From: CAVQCT01 sp964371785
GTDB taxonomy: Bacteria; Zixibacteria; MSB-5A5; GN15; FEB-12
Assembly: GCA_964371785.1 (NCBI GenBank)
Contig: CAYJOL010000004.1
Span: 186,001 to 250,000, forward strand
Length of the DNA stretch: 64,000 nucleotides
Direction of reading: 5' to 3'
Part shown: one piece after another, positions 63,067 through 64,000 of the stretch
Numbering within the stretch: the stretch's first letter is position 1
Layout of the letters: the number at the start of each line of letters is the position of its first letter
The notes under the pieces: generated by a model
Told to the model about the DNA's origin: nothing
Seen by the model: only the letters and a program-made list of their open reading frames with translations
Database searches by the model: none
Translations under genes and position numbers: made by a program

Positions 63067-64000
63067 TTACCAGCTACCGCCACCACCGCCACCGAATCCC
63101 CCGCCGGAAAAGCCGCCGCCACCACTTCTGCCAGACGCACCACTTCCACGCGGGGCCGAAAACATCGCGGTACCGAGTGTGGAGGTCACATTTCCCAACG
63201 ATCGACCGAAGGCCACCGGATTGAATATCTGGGTCGAATATGGGGCAACGTACCATGCTGGAGGCGCCGCGGACTCCGCAAAAACATCCGCAAACGCCTT
63301 TGACCAATGATCGACCACATCCAGCGCTATTGCGTACGGCATATACTTATAGAAAACTTCCGGACCCATCCGCTGCAGACGGTCCTTGTCGGCCCGATTC
63401 ATGAATTCCTGGAATCCGTGAATGCCTTCGTTGGCCAGCGCTCCCTCGCGCGTTTTGGCCGGCATCGCTCCCGCAAAAAGCACGACAATAAGCCCCGACA
63501 ATCCGAACATGATAATCGACTTCACGACCGAATCAGGTGTAAGGATCAGCGACGCAAAGACTCCGAAAATGATAATCACTACACCGATCGACAAGTACTG
63601 GCTCCTCACCGATTCGGGATTGCGCGTAAAGTACTTTTTGTCGACAAGATCCGCAAAGAGTGTTGATTTCAGAATCCCCAGATTCCTGTAAAACCGATTC
63701 TTCATCTCGGAAACCAGAATCTCCCGTTTGCCGTCGGAAAATATATAGTCCATCAGCTTCCGTTCAAAATCGCTCAACTGATCGTCCGAGTCCTTCTGCT
63801 TGGTCAATTTATAGTCAACGCTGTCAAACAGGGCGATGAATCCTTCAGTCTTTACCCCTTCGAGTTTAAGATAGCCCTTCTCAGCCAGACCGATAATAGC
63901 ACCGGTAAGGTCACGCGGATCCAGTCTCTCGTCGATAAGTGCGCCCACTTCGGCGGCGTTGAGCGGCCTGCCGTTAAAGTCAGGAGGCTCATATTTGACT
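63067..64000 (-). CDS. DUF2207 membrane protein (5' partial)
   Basis: 311 residues of the C-terminal part; the frame stays open to the window edge. VKYEPPDFNGRPLNAAEVG leads to LIDERLDPRDLTGAIIGLAEKGYL, a winged-helix-like segment typical of DUF2207 proteins. Two adjacent membrane segments lie in the middle (YLSIGVVIIIFGVFASL, IIMFGLSGLIVVLFAG), then a cytoplasmic region (FQEFMNRADKDRLQRMGPEVFYKYMPYAIALDV). The protein ends in a very Gly/Ser-rich tail (GGGGFSGGGFGGGGGGSW), the usual end of this family. Function unknown. Confidence 0.88.
   Translation of the reverse strand, partial: VKYEPPDFNGRPLNAAEVGALIDERLDPRDLTGAIIGLAEKGYLKLEGVKTEGFIALFDSVDYKLTKQKDSDDQLSDFERKLMDYIFSDGKREILVSEMKNRFYRNLGILKSTLFADLVDKKYFTRNPESVRSQYLSIGVVIIIFGVFASLILTPDSVVKSIIMFGLSGLIVVLFAGAMPAKTREGALANEGIHGFQEFMNRADKDRLQRMGPEVFYKYMPYAIALDVVDHWSKAFADVFAESAAPPAWYVAPYSTQIFNPVAFGRSLGNVTSTLGTAMFSAPRGSGASGRSGGGGFSGGGFGGGGGGSW

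Noticed and set aside
1..64000. CRISPR arrays, tRNA or rRNA genes, insertion sequences, phage genes
   Set aside because: No regularly spaced short repeats, cloverleaf-like sequences, rRNA motifs, transposases or integrases were recognised on either strand.

Overview
The window is about 64 kb of bacterial chromosome at roughly half G+C by eye, gene-dense, with no rRNA, tRNA, CRISPR array, insertion sequence or phage genes that I can recognise. Three large exported proteins are built from parallel beta-helices or Ig-like folds. Two of them end in a module with the NYPNPFNP motif (FlgD-Ig/Por-type sorting domain), and the third, a PNGase F-like protein, has a looser version. There is also a PorV-like outer-membrane protein fused to TPRs, an EmrAB-TolC-type pump and an imuA-imuB-dnaE2 mutagenesis cassette. 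Together these suggest a Gram-negative, uncultured FCB-group lineage such as candidate phylum Zixibacteria. The lineage is inference; the double membrane is well supported by the TolC and PorV-like proteins.

Layout. 1-2926: 3' part of a secreted beta-helix protein. 3383-7306: three-gene tripartite drug efflux operon (HlyD/EmrA, DHA2 MFS, TolC). 7509-9886: a DksA-type zinc finger fused to a SpoIIE phosphatase, interrupted by a one-base frameshift, then a DEAD-box helicase. 10162-16918: a lipoprotein, a secreted protein, a radical SAM protein with a promoter that predicts a leaderless mRNA, TypA/BipA, a DCC thiol oxidoreductase and a small membrane protein. 17010-25329: an inactive/active M16 peptidase pair, a secreted PNGase F-like protein, a POT peptide transporter and an exported DUF885-type metallopeptidase, a set that fits processing and uptake of external (glyco)peptides. 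25446-28278: a MocR regulator divergent from a PLP aminotransferase. 28431-33433: MFS protein, methyltransferase, DinB, Rossmann-fold protein and a MshEN/pseudo-receiver/DUF4388 protein. 33718-38997: the imuA-imuB-dnaE2 cassette with a perfect 15-bp palindrome in front of it. 39195-43925: SDR, PLP decarboxylase, DNRLRE lipoprotein and CPBP protease.

The most striking locus is 44413-60127 on the minus strand: six consecutive genes, each overlapping the next by a few bases. They encode a 3104-residue modular exported protein, a PorV-like/TPR protein, a membrane-bound SpoIIE phosphatase, a STAS-HATPase fusion, a lone STAS protein and a GAF/histidine kinase. A giant surface protein therefore appears to be co-translated with a complete RsbU/RsbW/RsbV-like partner-switching module. 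The right end holds mscL with an appended zinc ribbon, a CBS-pair protein, a DUF523/DUF1722 protein, a possible structured RNA and the 3' part of a DUF2207 protein.

Gene starts were moved from the longest reading frame wherever a Shine-Dalgarno sequence, signal peptide or family N-terminus argued for it. All functional calls rest on reading motifs by eye; no database search was possible.
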